Source: Buxus sempervirens
Lineage: Eukaryota > Streptophyta > Magnoliopsida > Buxales > Buxaceae
Assembly (NCBI GenBank): GCA_947561395.2
Contig: OX387191.1
Span: 694,501-758,500 of the forward strand
DNA: 64,000 bases
Direction: 5' to 3'
Numbering within the stretch: position 1 is the first letter of the stretch; every line of letters begins with the position of its first letter. The notes beneath the pieces are model-generated. The model ran no database searches. It was not told the origin of the DNA and saw only the letters and a program-made list of their open reading frames with translations. The position numbers were made by a program, and so were the translations under genes. Below are positions 35,001 to 46,656 of this stretch, one piece after another.

Positions 35001-35390
35001 CTGCAACAAATTGTCTAGATCACCTCCTATCTTTAGGAAACTGTTCAACATGATAACTGATTAAGCTGATAGAATTCAGACCTATAGATTTTTTTTCGTT
35101 CATTTTTATTTTGAATTGAAGTTATCTAGTTCATCAATTTAGTTCTGAAATTTGGAAGGAGAAAAAGCAGAATGAACAGAAGAAATTGGTGAGTTAAATT
35201 TCTAGTCTTATTTGTACATTTCAGCAAATTGATTGTGTATGAAGTGTTTATTATGACAAAAAAGTTTTAAAGAACTATGTAATATGCTTCACTCATTTTT
35301 GGCTTAGATCAGTGTGTTTGGCTGGATGAGGTTCTTTGAGATGGGTGGTGGTTTAGGTTTGTGGATTTGGATTCGAGTGGTAATTTTCTG
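32100..35390. other. Interior of the hAT element, no gene recognised
   Basis: T-rich sequence with short open stretches (such as 33102-33470) lacking known domains. It may be the 3' flank of the captured SR gene or filler. Confidence 0.5.
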
Positions 35391-35399
35391 ATCTATAAA

Positions 35400-35540
35400 T
35401 TCTATGATGGAGGATTAGAATTTACGTTGTGGTGTAGAGTTATTTGATGAGATGGTGAGTGGGTTTAAACCTCATTGGAGCACATTTGGGTCTATTCTTG
35501 CTTCTTGTACTCATGGAGGATTGTGGAGTCTAGACAGCTT
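35400..35540 (+). pseudogene. PPR-like gene remnant inside the hAT element
   Basis: In one frame the sequence reads GVELFDEMVSGFKPHWSTF then GSILASCTHGGLWSLDSFVH, the pattern of a PLS-class PPR motif, followed by a stop. An upstream stop (EDxN, TAG near 35420) confirms decay. Confidence 0.5.
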
Positions 35541-35929
35541 TGTGCACTGAGATGTTTTCAAAGGGTTATAAGGATATTGGCATCTATTAGTATACTTTTA
35601 CATGATCTTTGTAAAAGAGAGCTTAAAATTGGCTGTGAATAATGTTGGAGAATGGGCTACTGTCATGAACTATATTACTGTGATTGATTGGTGCTCTTGG
35701 CTAGAATTTAAGTTGAAGCACTGGATTTACTTGCCGTGATGGTATTTGTTGCTCTTGGTTCTGTTTCAGTTTATATGTTAATGACACTTTGACATTTTAT
35801 ATATTCAAGCTCTTTGAAATTATTGAATTTTATATTGCAGGTAACCATGATACTATATGAAGTTTTCAGGTTATCAGGAGTAGAATTTTCATTGATAAAG
35901 AGGCTAGAGAATGAGAACCAAAACCCTTC

Positions 35930-36130
35930 ATGCTGTAATTTTTTATGTTGTAATTTTTTATGCTGGAGTAGAACTTTCAATTAGATGAAAGTTTATGCTG
36001 TAATTTTTTATGCGGTAATTTTTTATGTTGGAGCAGAACTTTCAATTAGATGAAATTTTATGCTGTAATTTTTTATGGGGAAAGCTTGAGTAGAACTTTT
36101 ATGCTGTAATTTTTTCTAATTTTTTCATGT
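35930..36130. repeat. Minisatellite-like repeat
   Basis: Five or more copies of TATGCTGTAATTTTT and a longer unit with GAACTTTCAATTAGATGAAA, near the right end of the hAT element. Confidence 0.8.
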
Positions 36131-36374
36131 TGTAATGGTGAAATTTAATCGGATTTTCGGATCTTTTAACGGATTCGAATATTTAATCGAATTCGAATAC
36201 AATCGGATACGAATACGGATGTTCAATTTTTTATCGGATTCGGACTTGGTAATGTATTTCAAATATCCGTCGAATATTTAAACGAATACGGATATCCTAT
36301 TACTTAAACGGATTCGAATTCGGATTTAACAGGATCCGCTCTATATTCGTTCCGTTTACAGTCCTACTAACCAC

Positions 36375-37040
36375 CTCAACAAAAAATAAAAAATAAAAAA
36401 TTCCGGTAGTTGTAAAAGCTCGATACCGACCCGAGAATCGGGACCACCGCAACAAAAGAAGCGAAATTGCACATGATATCCCGTTACTCCTCATCCTCAG
36501 TAAACCATTCGGCCGCCTTTCCATCGCTAGAACCTAGGAGACACCTGGACCGGATTTATTAGAACCTCACATCTTTTCATGGAGTGCCCATATGAGCACA
36601 AAACATCAGCTTCGTTACTTTTTGACCATTTAAGCATCGCTGTAGACCCGCCAAATATTCATCTATCTTCATCAGCTCACCCAAAAAAAAAAAAAATCTA
36701 TCTTCATCAGACCTATGACCGTACATGCCACTCTTGCTGCCCGTTGATCATCGGATCTTTTCTTGTGATGGTTTTATTTAGAATCCTTAAGTGAAGCCTT
36801 TACAGAATACAAACATGTGTATTGTAACTAAAAAGTATTAGTTGTGTTTACATTCACAGAACACATGTTTGCATCCTGTAAAGTCTGTCCGTTGATCATC
36901 GGATCTTTTCCTGTGGTGGCTTTATCTACAGTCCTTAAGTGAAGTCTGTATAGGATACAAACTTGTGTCCTGTGACTAAAAGTATTAATTGCGTGTTTAC
37001 ATCCACAGAACACATATTTTCATCTGAAGGATCCACTTTT
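36375..37040. other. Intergenic region with a 149-bp tandem duplication
   Basis: Two tandem copies begin at CCGTTGATCATCGGATCTTT (about 36741 and 36889), each about 140 bp with roughly 85% identity by eye, ending near 37025. No gene. Confidence 0.7.
36676..36695 (+). mobile_element. 20-bp micro LINE-type insertion (CTCACCC + A13), TSD 15 bp
   Basis: ATCTATCTTCATCAG occurs at 36661-36675 and again at 36696-36710, separated only by CTCACCC and 13 A. Confidence 0.85.
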
Positions 37041-37493
37041 GGGAAAATTAATTTTTCGTGGCACTTTTTCAAAGTATTTAAGATCCAGTCTTCAAAGTTT
37101 TGAGTTTTAACTTTTAATATATCTTTATCAAAATATTTAATTTTTAGTACTATTACACTATTTCAAACCGACTATTCTAAAAATACCCTTACATCACTTA
37201 TCTAAATAACTTGTACAAGTCACTCACTTAAGATACATGTCATTTTATTGACTTGTACAAGCCAATTTATTGGCTTGTACAAGTCATTTTATAGCTTGTA
37301 CAAGTCAGTTTATTGCTTGTACAAATCCTGGGAATGAGATGTATATGGGTATTTTTGGAAGAATTTATTTATAATAGTGAAATCGTATTAAAAATTAAAT
37401 ATTTTGATAAAGTTATATTAAAAGTTAAAACTCAATACTTTGAAGACTGAATCGTAGATAGTTTAAAAAACACCACTAAAAATTAATTTGCCC
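37041..37493. mobile_element. Foldback MITE, 453 bp, about 150-bp inverted arms
   Basis: The arms pair GGGAAAATTAATTTTTCGTG with CACTAAAAATTAATTTGCCC and continue through ATCAAAATATTTAATTTTTA. The loop holds five copies of CTTGTACAAGT, itself a palindrome (37209-37325). No convincing TSD was found. Confidence 0.7.
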
Positions 37494-37844
37494 TTTACTT
37501 AAAAGACTGCTGGTAAAGCCACGAAAGAAATGAATTAGTTGCTCATAGACACAGAACGGTTGGTAGCTGTGGGCACTCCATTCTCACATATCATTCTATA
37601 TCATCATCATGTACCGACGCTTTTGTAGAACATGTTGTGTGGTATGTCACATCACCGTCCCCACATCATGCACCAATGCTTTTTTTTTATAGTAAAAACG
37701 TAATACAAAGTATCTTCATGGGTATTGATGTCATTGTACATGTAAAACCTCTCTCAAGCTGCTAAACATTTCCCTTATTAAACTCTGGCAGGTTCTCCTC
37801 ATTTACTCAGCAGTTAAACCGTCTTCTTCACTTGCCCATCCTGA

Positions 37845-37880
37845 AACTCTCCTCTCTCTCTCCCTCTCCCTCCCTCCCTT
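37845..37880 (+). repeat. CT-rich leader tract
   Basis: CTCTCTCTCCCTCTCCCTCC-type run directly upstream of the GH17 gene, probably in its 5' UTR; such tracts are common in plant leaders. Confidence 0.6.
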
Positions 37881-37928
37881 TACTTCTATGTGAAAACCGT
37901 CTTCTTCACTTGCTCCCCGTTTTATCAA

Positions 37929-40404
37929 ATGGGAGAAAGCCACTTAGCTGGTTCTCTTCTCTCTCTATTTCTCTTTTCTAGTTCGGCTCTACTGGTGGAG
38001 TCTGCCATTGGTGTGAACTGGGGGACCGTGTCTTCTCACAGGCTCTCTCCTTCCGTTGTCGTCGATCTACTGAAGCAGAATAAGATACAGAGGGTAAAGC
38101 TTTTTGATGCCGACCCAGGTGCTCTTCGAGCTCTCATGGGGAGTGGGATTCAGGTCATGGTTGGGATCCCAAATGAGATGTTAGGACTCTTGAGTTCATC
38201 TCCTGCTGCTACTGATTTATATGTTCGCCAGAATGTCTCCAGATTTATGGGTAAAGGTGGTGCTGATATCAGGTACTAATTGATTTATTGCTCGCTCTCT
38301 CTCTTTCCCCTTCTCTGTTTTTTCTCTTTTATTAAAATGGTTGATTTTCATGACCTTTCTACATCCTTATTATGTCTGTGTTTCGGTGGAACTGTATAAG
38401 TGGTTGATCTTGTTCCTTCTAGTAGTTTTTGTTCGCTTATTGCGTCTGCGTTTCATTGGTACCGTGTAATTGCTCGATCTCGTTTATTCTGGTAGAATTG
38501 ATTTGTAAGAATTTTTTTACTTGCTCTTCGTTTCAATTTTTAAATAGACCTAGAGTTTTAGCTATGAATTCGTGTTCCCTGACTCTTATCTTTGCTTTTA
38601 ATTTTCTCGAATGCACTTGATGGAAAAGAAACGGACAAGTAGCTGAATTTAAGTGATGGGGAAAAGGGGGGGCCAGGATGAAATTAAATCTGCATCCCTT
38701 GGGGATTTGAATCTGGTTCTATCGTGGGTTCTTTCCGATTTTCATTATTGGTTTATCGTCTGAATCATCGTCTATGTTGTGAATTCTAGCTTGTCTTGGG
38801 ATCTAGCTTAAATTACGAGAGATTTTGAAATCCTTTCCTGCTGTTGCATTCTTTTCTAGAATATTAAAATTCAAGTGTTGATTCAAATATGAATTCTGAG
38901 TTTTGATGAGTACTAATATCAGTTAGTTTGTATGTGGTGGTTCCATTACTATTACAGACGATAATTGTAATGCCGATGTACTCTTTTGCAATGCCATACG
39001 ATGCATTTTTTTTTCTTTTCTGGGGTGTTGTATACTTTTTATTTTTACAGGTATCAGTTAGTATGCAAAAAATGAGACTTGCAAATTTAAGCAATTCATA
39101 TCCTAGGAAGAATAAATTTAGAATACAGTCTAGCAATATATCAATAGGTGCTGCATTTTGAATGTGTTGAAATTCTTGCGAAAACCTAACTATATGTTTT
39201 TTGTACTAGTTTATGGTGGTATCAGATACTCAAATTTCCAGCTTTTCCATATGCTACTAAATGCTCACAATTTGCTAACAGGTATGTTGCAGTTGGAAAT
39301 GAGCCCTTTCTGACGAGTTATTCTGGCCAATTCCAGTCCTTTGTCGCCCCTGCACTGCTCAATCTACAACAATCTCTGGCAAGATCAAATCTGGCAGGTT
39401 ATGTAAAGCTTGTGGTCCCCTGCAATGCTGATGCCTATGAGTCTTCCCTGCCTTCTCAAGGAGCATTTCGACCCGAACTGATTCAGATCATGACTCAAAT
39501 TGTGTCATTCCTTAATTCAAATGGCGCTCCATTTGTAGTCAACATATATCCCTTTCTAAGTCTCTATGATAATTCAGATTTTCCTCAAGACTATGCATTC
39601 TTTGAGGGGACAACACACTCTGTAACAGATGGTCCAAATGTTTATTCTAATGCATTTGATGGCAATTTAGACACATTAGTTGCCGCCCTCAACAGACTTG
39701 GATATGGTCAGATGCCCATAGTCATTGGGGAAATTGGTTGGCCAACAGATGGAGCCCTTGGTGCAAATCTCACTGCTGCAAGGGCCTTCAACCAAGGCCT
39801 CATAAATCATGTCCTCAGCAACAAAGGAACCCCTCTGAGACCTGGAGTCCCACCTATGGATATTTATCTTTTTAGTCTGCTTGATGAAGGTGCAAAGAGC
39901 ACACTGCCAGGGAACTTTGAGAGACATTGGGGAATTTTCTCCTTCGATGGTCAGGCTAAATACGCACTGAACCTTGGCTTGGGCAATAAGTTATTGAAGA
40001 ATGCCAAGGATGTTGAATATCTTCCTTCTAGGTGGTGTGTGGCAGACCCCTCCAAGGATCTCTCGGCTGTTAATAACCACATCAGGCTTGCTTGCAGTGT
40101 TGCAGATTGCACTACACTCAGCTATGGAGGATCCTGCAATGAAATTGGGGCAAAGGGAAATATCTCATATGCCTTTAACAGCTATTATCAAATGCAAAGA
40201 CAGGATTCGCGGAGTTGTGATTTTGATGGGCTTGGAATGGTCACTTTCCTAGACCCTTCAGTTGGCGACTGCAGGTTTCTTGTTGGCATCAGTGAAACTA
40301 ATGGCATCAGTGAAACTAAATCTTCGAGCTTCAGGCATTGTCATTGCTGGTTTCTGATGTGGGTTATCACTGTGTGGTTATTTGAGTTTCTGAGAATTAT
40401 TTGA
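37929..40404 (+). CDS. Glucan endo-1,3-beta-glucosidase, GH17 + X8 (CBM43), GPI-anchored
   Basis: Hydrolyses beta-1,3-glucan such as callose at the cell surface. Two exons (37929-38272 and 39282-40404) join in frame to 488 residues. MGESHLAGSLLSLFLFSSS is a signal peptide; this Met is preferred over an in-frame one at 37890 because it starts directly before the hydrophobic core. The GH17 domain (about 27-345) begins IGVNWGTVSSHRLSPS and has the acid/base in YVAVGNEPF and the nucleophile in IVIGEIGWPTDG. The X8 domain begins RWCVADPSKDLS and has the usual cysteines (LACSVADCTTL, GGSCN, SRSCDFDG, GDCRF). The C-terminus WFLMWVITVWLFEFLRII is a hydrophobic GPI-attachment signal. The layout resembles the Arabidopsis At4g31140/At5g58090 group. 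Confidence 0.95.
38273..39281 (+). other. Intron of the GH17 gene
   Basis: Donor AG/GTACTA, acceptor TAACAG. Splits an Arg codon (AG|G) before YVAVGNEP, a position common in this subgroup. No embedded element seen. Confidence 0.85.
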
Positions 40405-41098
40405 TTGTCTGTGGTTTAGAGATTGTTTCTCAAGTGGGGTTTTCCATTGTCCCCCTTCTGAAACTTGTAAGTTATAAATAGGAGAGAGAATTTAACTACA
40501 GTTATTCAGATTTTAGTTTAAAATTTCAAGTCTATCATAGTGAGAAATATGGTTGTATCCTATATTAAGTAACCAAGTGAAATATATGGAGTGCTACATT
40601 TATTCAGATTTTAATTTCAAGTTTCCTGTCTCTGATAGTGAGCAGTATAGTCGTACCTATGTCAAGCAATAGAGCTAACTATAGGCAGATCATAGGTTTG
40701 AATCTTAAAAAAATTTCAGCTTTCTGCTTCGTGAATAAAATAAAACTTTGCAAGTAGTTTCTACAGTCCTTTATTATCAGTGTCTTTCAGAAGCTTAGAT
40801 GCATCAGCGTCACTATAAATTGTTTGCTCGCAACTAATTCTTGGTTCCAAATGAACCAACAATATATATAAGTATGAATATTTTCTCCACTTAAGAATAC
40901 ACTTAAAAAAGATCTCAAAAGCTATAGAATTAGCTTGACTATATCATCAAGATTGGACAAGCCATGAGGTTACTGCTTGCTTTAGTATACTATCAAAATT
41001 AGACAAGCCATGATGTTCTTCTATATTTACAGCAAATAGTTTATCATTTCCAGAGCCAGCAATTGCTTCAATCCATTAAAATGTCTGCAAATAGGGTA
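40405..41098. other. Convergent 3' intergenic region
   Basis: Lies between the GH17 gene (+) and the RGLG gene (-). Short repeats around TATTCAGATTTTAGTTT (40503, 40600). No gene. Confidence 0.6.
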
Positions 41099-43741
41099 TT
41101 AGTACAGCCTTATCCTTGTAACTATCTGGTATCGACAAATGGGGCACTCTGATAAATCTTTTCCACATTCATAGCAAGTCTGCAACATGGAGATAAATAG
41201 TTAAAGAGTAAAACAAAAATCACAGACATACTTAATTCAGTGTTATTTTACCTGATGTCCACATCCAAATGCAAGATCTTTCCTACTCCAGAGGCATACA
41301 GGACAGGACTGTTAAGAAAAAGTGCATTGAAGAAGGTCAGTGACTGTTTGTGTAATATGTACTCCAAGTTGTTTTTCTTCCCTAGTTGGTTTTCACATCA
41401 GGAGCACACACAAGGACAAACACACACACACACACACACTATATATATATATATATATATATATATCTCACAAATGCGCACTCATATGTAATATGGACCT
41501 CATATGAAGGATTTTCTGGAGGGGCAGAGGCAGTGCACTGAAAAACAGCAGGCTTTCCATGGTTGCTTGATTGTGAATGCATTGAACCAGAATTTGTTGA
41601 GATTTTTCTAAGTGGAGGGGGAAGAGGTACTTTCCCAGTAGTTCCTCTCCGTTGACTGCAAATTAAATGAAAAGACGTGAAACGTGGTTTTTCTCAAATT
41701 TCAGGCTTACATAAAAGCACATGCCAGCAAAAACAATACCCCAGAAGCTGCAGATCCAATGTTGCTTTGTACTGCGATGGTATTTCCATCAATGCTGCCA
41801 GCGCAAAAGATGCCTCCTTCCTGGCCATGGGGATGTTTCTGGACATGATTTCTGTGAAATTCACAAACTTCATAGGGGAAAAAAATACCACGGATTAATT
41901 CAAAGCCAAACCTAAATCAGAATTGATTCGAGAAGTCTTAATATTTTAAGTATAACCTGAAAATTATCAAATGCTCGAGATGGAATATTGTCATCAAACT
42001 GCTGCATCGTCTCCCATGGTCCATCACCCACTCCAATCAAGACGATTGACAGTGGAAATTCACTACAAATAGATGCAAAGAACTTCAGACAGGTTGTTTG
42101 ATAATTATGAAATATAAAATCAGAGGATGCTTCACACGCACATCTTCACATGGCCCCAAACATAAGGTTGTAAAGTTGATTACCTTGCATTGACAATGGA
42201 ATTAATTGTGTCTCGTTCTTGTGGACTTAACCGGCCGTACTGTGTATCCACGCTTCGTGTCACCTTGCATATCAAGTAAAATGAGTATCGTCAGACACTA
42301 AATCCACAATCAATCAGTCTCAACAAGCTCGCTCAAAAGAGAGATGAATTGTCCACATGATCAAGGTGACTTGAACTAGTCTTCCAAACAGAAAATAATC
42401 ATACCAGAACCAGTCATATTGTATGGAATATGGTTAAATGTATATTTAGTACAACTGACCTGTCCATCTGCAATAATCAGAAGAACATGATATTGACCAC
42501 CACTTTTGTCCACAATTCCAATAGCAGTTTCAATTATGGGAGCAAAGGATGTTGGTCCTACCAAATAGCAGAGGAATCAAATTTTCCATTGCAACTCTTG
42601 TCAAAGATTATGGAAACCCAAGCTACATAAAACTATACACCCACCAGCTAAGCGAAGTTGTGGAACAATTTCTTTATAACAATCGAGCGCATCCTCAAAG
42701 CCATTGCATGGCCTATCATCTGGGTAAAAGCTAAACACCTCCTGATCATGTGTTGATGCTGCAAGGCATGTTAAAAGAAGATATGATATTCTGCTTTCAG
42801 TGCCAACAGAATTGAATACTCATTATATGGATGCTACACTTAATTCATAAATCCATCATATATCAGAAGAAAATGCTCAGCATTGCACTAACCATCACCA
42901 AAGCCGAAACAAGGGATAAGGTTATCCTCATCAAAAGCTGAAAGGGTCCTCCCAATTATAGATATTGCTTGTTCATATGGATTTGGAGAATCTCCAATGT
43001 GATGCAAGCTCCTACGATTGAAAGATCTTGCACCTGTCCATTCATTGCTCTTTGTGAAATCAATTCCCACAATAAGATTGGAAGATTCAAGGCCAGCTTG
43101 GGCAAGAGCTGCTGTAACCTAGCATGAGAATCCAGTATTCATTAAGGTCTCATTCTTAGTCAAAGGACTGTTAAAGTCGCTCCATCTTCACAACAATAGA
43201 AGAAAGGAATATTAACAGACCATGAAATATAGTAAGTAGAACAGTTATTAGATCAGCTTGATCTTCAGAGTTCTACTACAAATTATTTAACTTTTGAATA
43301 TGAGTAACATATATGACCAGTGGATATGGTCACTTATAACAGGTAAATGTGTTCTGGTCAAATTTCCCGTGGAATATTTTTCTATTGGATGAGAGAGTGC
43401 GTGATCTGAAATTTTTGGCAATGATGGGCTGCATGAAACAAATATATCAAAGAGCTTTCTGCCTTCCCACACACTTCCTTCAAATCAAAAAATTGAGATG
43501 CTTAGGACTGCAATATAAGCCAGACCATTAAAAATTAAGTTGGAAAGAGAGATTGGAATAACAATACCTCTTCAAGAGAGTTGTAGTCATCTGCAATCCT
43601 GGTATACTTTCTTTGCAATTTACTTCTTTTATCAAGCTCTCCAAGATTTCTGTGGATGGGTGAATAATTTGGACCTGATGGAGGTCCATACGTATATGGA
43701 TCATGGTGGTAGCCCCGTATTTTGGTGTGTTTGGCTCCCAT
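41099..43741 (-). CDS. RGLG: RGLG-type E3 ubiquitin-protein ligase (copine/vWA + RING)
   Basis: Ten coding exons on the minus strand, all with GT-AG sites and consistent frame: 43568-43741, 42893-43118, 42645-42758, 42460-42557, 42184-42263, 41957-42062, 41740-41867, 41499-41655, 41252-41308, 41099-41179. Product is 406 residues. It begins MGAKHTKIRG; Gly2 could be myristoylated, as in characterised RGLGs. The copine-type vWA domain (about 60-310) has IVGIDFTKSNEWTG (a MIDAS-like DxTxS), IPCFGFGDAS, YHVLLIIADGQ and IVLIGVGDGPW. A basic/Pro-rich linker follows. A C-terminal RING reads CPVCLWSRKDLAFGCGHQ and TCYECGKDLSECPICR, ending TRIRLY. RGLGs act in hormone and stress signalling at the plasma membrane. 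Which RGLG member this is cannot be told. Confidence 0.95.
41417..41466. repeat. (CA)n(TA)n microsatellite in an RGLG intron
   Basis: About 10 CA followed by about 12 TA repeats, in the intron between exons 8 and 9. Confidence 0.95.
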
Positions 43742-44990
43742 AACCACAGCACAACCTTCAAAATGCAACAAAAGATAAGATGGCAATTTTGTATCAAGAA
43801 ACAGAAGCAGAGCACTGATATATCTTTCTTTTCATGACATAAACGGAAAATTGACCAGTCTTGACTTTTTTCCAATCAAGATAGAGAAAGAGATTGAAAA
43901 GGTAACACAATGAATCTAATTGCTTGCCAAAACGGAACATATCTTTGAATTTATAGATCTCCTAACATGTTCTGATAGATAATCATGATGTTGCAAGTTG
44001 TAAATCACAGTTTTGGAGTTAAACATAAATTCAATCTATATTACAAATATAAACAGAGAAAAGGTTAAAGAAAAACAAAGATTAGTGAACAATTTCAATA
44101 GAAAGAAATAACTACCACAGGTTCTGGAATTCAATCAGATTCTACAGAGAGATGGAAATCAACAAATTAAAACAGAGAGGAAAAAAGGGCTCAAAGCTAC
44201 ATACTTCTCAAGCACAAGAAATCCCCTGTATAGTCTGCATTACCAGCATGAGCTATAAGTCTACAGAATTGAAATAACAATAGAAGAAAATAAAAGTCTT
44301 AAACAAAGACTGACTCTGTTAGTTCTCTTTATGACAAGAACAGCATACCTAAAACTGCATTAAACTAACTGCCATATGAAACAACAAAGAAAGTCGACAG
44401 TCGTCTCAAACCCTAAAAATTAAACTTTTAAAGGCAAATTTATGAAAGAAAAAAACCAGTATTTCGCCGGTGATTTAAGAGGTAACTATGATGAAATTGA
44501 ACAGACATTTCCCTCTACTGATTAAATATTTTTGAAAAAAATAGAAAAAAAATATGTATACATCAGAAGGTGCAAGGCAATTATTGGTGGAAAGAGGAAG
44601 TCAAACGCGGTTCAAGAATTTGAGTCAGACGGGGAGAAGCTCTTCAAAAGAATCGATGAAACAGACCAATGATTGTCGCACGCACATTTCAAACTAGAAT
44701 AAAGCGTAAATAATTAATGGTAAAAAAAATGTAAAACGAAGAGAAGCATCGTTTGAAGATTACCGGTCCCAACTCTAACGGGAGACGAAAGCTCTGTTTT
44801 GATTTGTTTCCAGAGAAAGTCGTCGTCGTCTTCTTGTTAAAGACGTGTTTTTTAGTAGGAGATTCCCCATTAAATTAAAGTATTTATCTCAGTAAAATTC
44901 GTGCTAATCTCAATACGCAACTATGTTTTGTTGATGACGAATCAAGAGCTGGGATGGTGACGTATATAAAAACGCCCTTTTATAATAAAA
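43742..44990 (-). promoter_or_regulatory. RGLG 5' leader and promoter region
   Basis: A likely noncoding first exon lies around 44763-44840 (donor ACCG/GTAATC on the minus strand), giving a 5' UTR intron of about 1 kb. No other gene. Confidence 0.5.
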
Positions 44991-46560
44991 TTACCGGCAG
45001 GTGTACGTGCATATTGAAAATAATTCAGTTTCAATAAGCCAATTCTTGGTAATTGGTTTTAGTGATACTCTTTTTAACATAATTAAGAATCCGTGTCATT
45101 TTATTGTTCATTAAGAATTTTTTCCGAAAATGCCCTCAAAAGACTTTAAAAACCTTTTCATTCATTTTGTTATAAGTTTAGTTTGCAAGTCTTTTTTAGG
45201 GCATTTTCGGAAAATTTTTTTAATGAACATTGATTTCAATTATATAAAAAAAGTACCACTAAAAATCAATTATTTTTTGACTGAATCTGAAATTTTAGTA
45301 AGAGGCTGGTTTACCTTGTCACGGAAACGTATTTTGTTAAATAACATATTATTAAATAATTTTTACTATGACCAGTGGAGTGGAGGTTGTAACCGCCTTT
45401 CAGCCTTATCTCAATCTTTATTCTTATATCTTTACCGATTAAAAACCATATTATCTATTAGATATATCTTCTTCCTCTATCTTTATCTTTTAAAAATTAT
45501 GTTTCTTATGTATTTTTTCTATATTTATTCCTATGTTTCTAACGTTTTAATTAGCACATTTTTTAATTAATATTAGTATATATTTCATATGTTTATGTTT
45601 ATGGACCGTTTTTTTCCAACATTTTTTAAATAATATATTTTCTAATAAATTTTATCTTGTTCCTATATCTTTATCTCCTATATTTTTATTTTCTAAATAG
45701 CGTATATGTTATTCCTATATATCATGTATTTTGTTCGTATATCTTTATGTATTAAAAACCAAATTTCCTAAACATCTACCTATGTATTAGATTTTTTTTT
45801 TTTTTCATTTTGTTATTTTTCATGTACCAAAGACTGTAGGATTTTCCTGCAGGATGGGTTGAATACTACCAACACAATTTTGGAATAATGTTCTCTAAAT
45901 CATTTTTAATGTAGTCTTTGGGTTTAAGCTTAAATGAAAACATTTTAAAACTCAAAATATTCAAGTATATTCGGCTATAAATTATTGAAACAAGACAAGT
46001 TATTATTCTATGAGAAATTTTTAATCATATATATAACTACAAAATATAAAAAATAAATTTTTATCGTTCGTATATGATATTACATATAAAAAGGGATGGT
46101 ACAAGCTTGTAGCCATGTTTTGCATTTTTAGAAGTTACTTTCTGAAGCATGATCATGCACTGCTGCACATTAATAATTGAAAAACTGAACGTATAAAAAT
46201 AATGTCTTGGGACATCCAAAGACCTAAAAATTACTAGAAGACATTTTCTGGAAACTAAAAAACAAAAAGACCAACTAACCCCTATAAAAATGTTTTATGA
46301 TTGGGCATTGTATAGGAAGTTAGTTTGAGAAAAAAAAAATTTGGAAAATGTTTTTGAAGGGAACATTTCCCTTTCTACATTGTATACGAAGTACACACAT
46401 GGATAAAAAAAACAACTCTATATTGGGAAACATATAGTGTTTCAAGATTGGGTTGACTAGCTATCAGAGCCCATGCGTTGACTTGAGCCTCAAATTAAGG
46501 CCCTTTTAATAAAAGCACAACACTTGGATAAGGTAAATTCAAGTCTGAGGAGGCTAATGA
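44991..46560. other. AT-rich intergenic region, nothing recognised
   Basis: Very AT-rich. The open stretch at 45130-45570 is low-complexity and lacks a known domain. Confidence 0.55.
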
Positions 46561-46583
46561 CCTGCCAAGTAGTTGGCATCAGA

Positions 46584-46600
46584 ATTCTACCCCAAAAAAA
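46584..46600 (+). mobile_element. 17-bp micro LINE-type insertion (ATTCTACCCC + A7), TSD 17 bp
   Basis: AAGTAGTTGGCATCAGA is at 46567-46583 and 46601-46617. Only ATTCTACCCC plus an A run lies between. Confidence 0.85.
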
Positions 46601-46656
46601 AAGTAGTTGGCATCAGAGTGGGTTGGGTTACACGATGTTCAACCCATGACAAAGTC

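Larger units (their letters stand above)
31313..36366. mobile_element. 5.05-kb hAT-type element with captured host gene fragments
   Basis: The ends are TAGGGCTGTAAATGG (31313) and, complementary, TAGGACTGTAAACGG (ending 36366). The flanks CTAACCAT (31305-31312) and CTAACCAC (36367-36374) are an 8-bp TSD with one mismatch. Both subterminal regions hold many copies of TCGGATTCGGAT/ATCCGAATCC (31330-31510 and 36150-36350), as in the smaller relatives at 49189 and 52811. No hAT transposase (BED finger or dimerisation domain) was found. The interior carries exons of an SR splicing-factor gene (31615-32095) and a PPR-like remnant (35400-35540). Confidence 0.8.

Noticed and set aside
45130-45570. 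146-codon open frame in AT-rich DNA
   Set aside because: Low-complexity Phe/Tyr/Leu/Ile composition, no domain, no splice or homology support; explained by AT richness.
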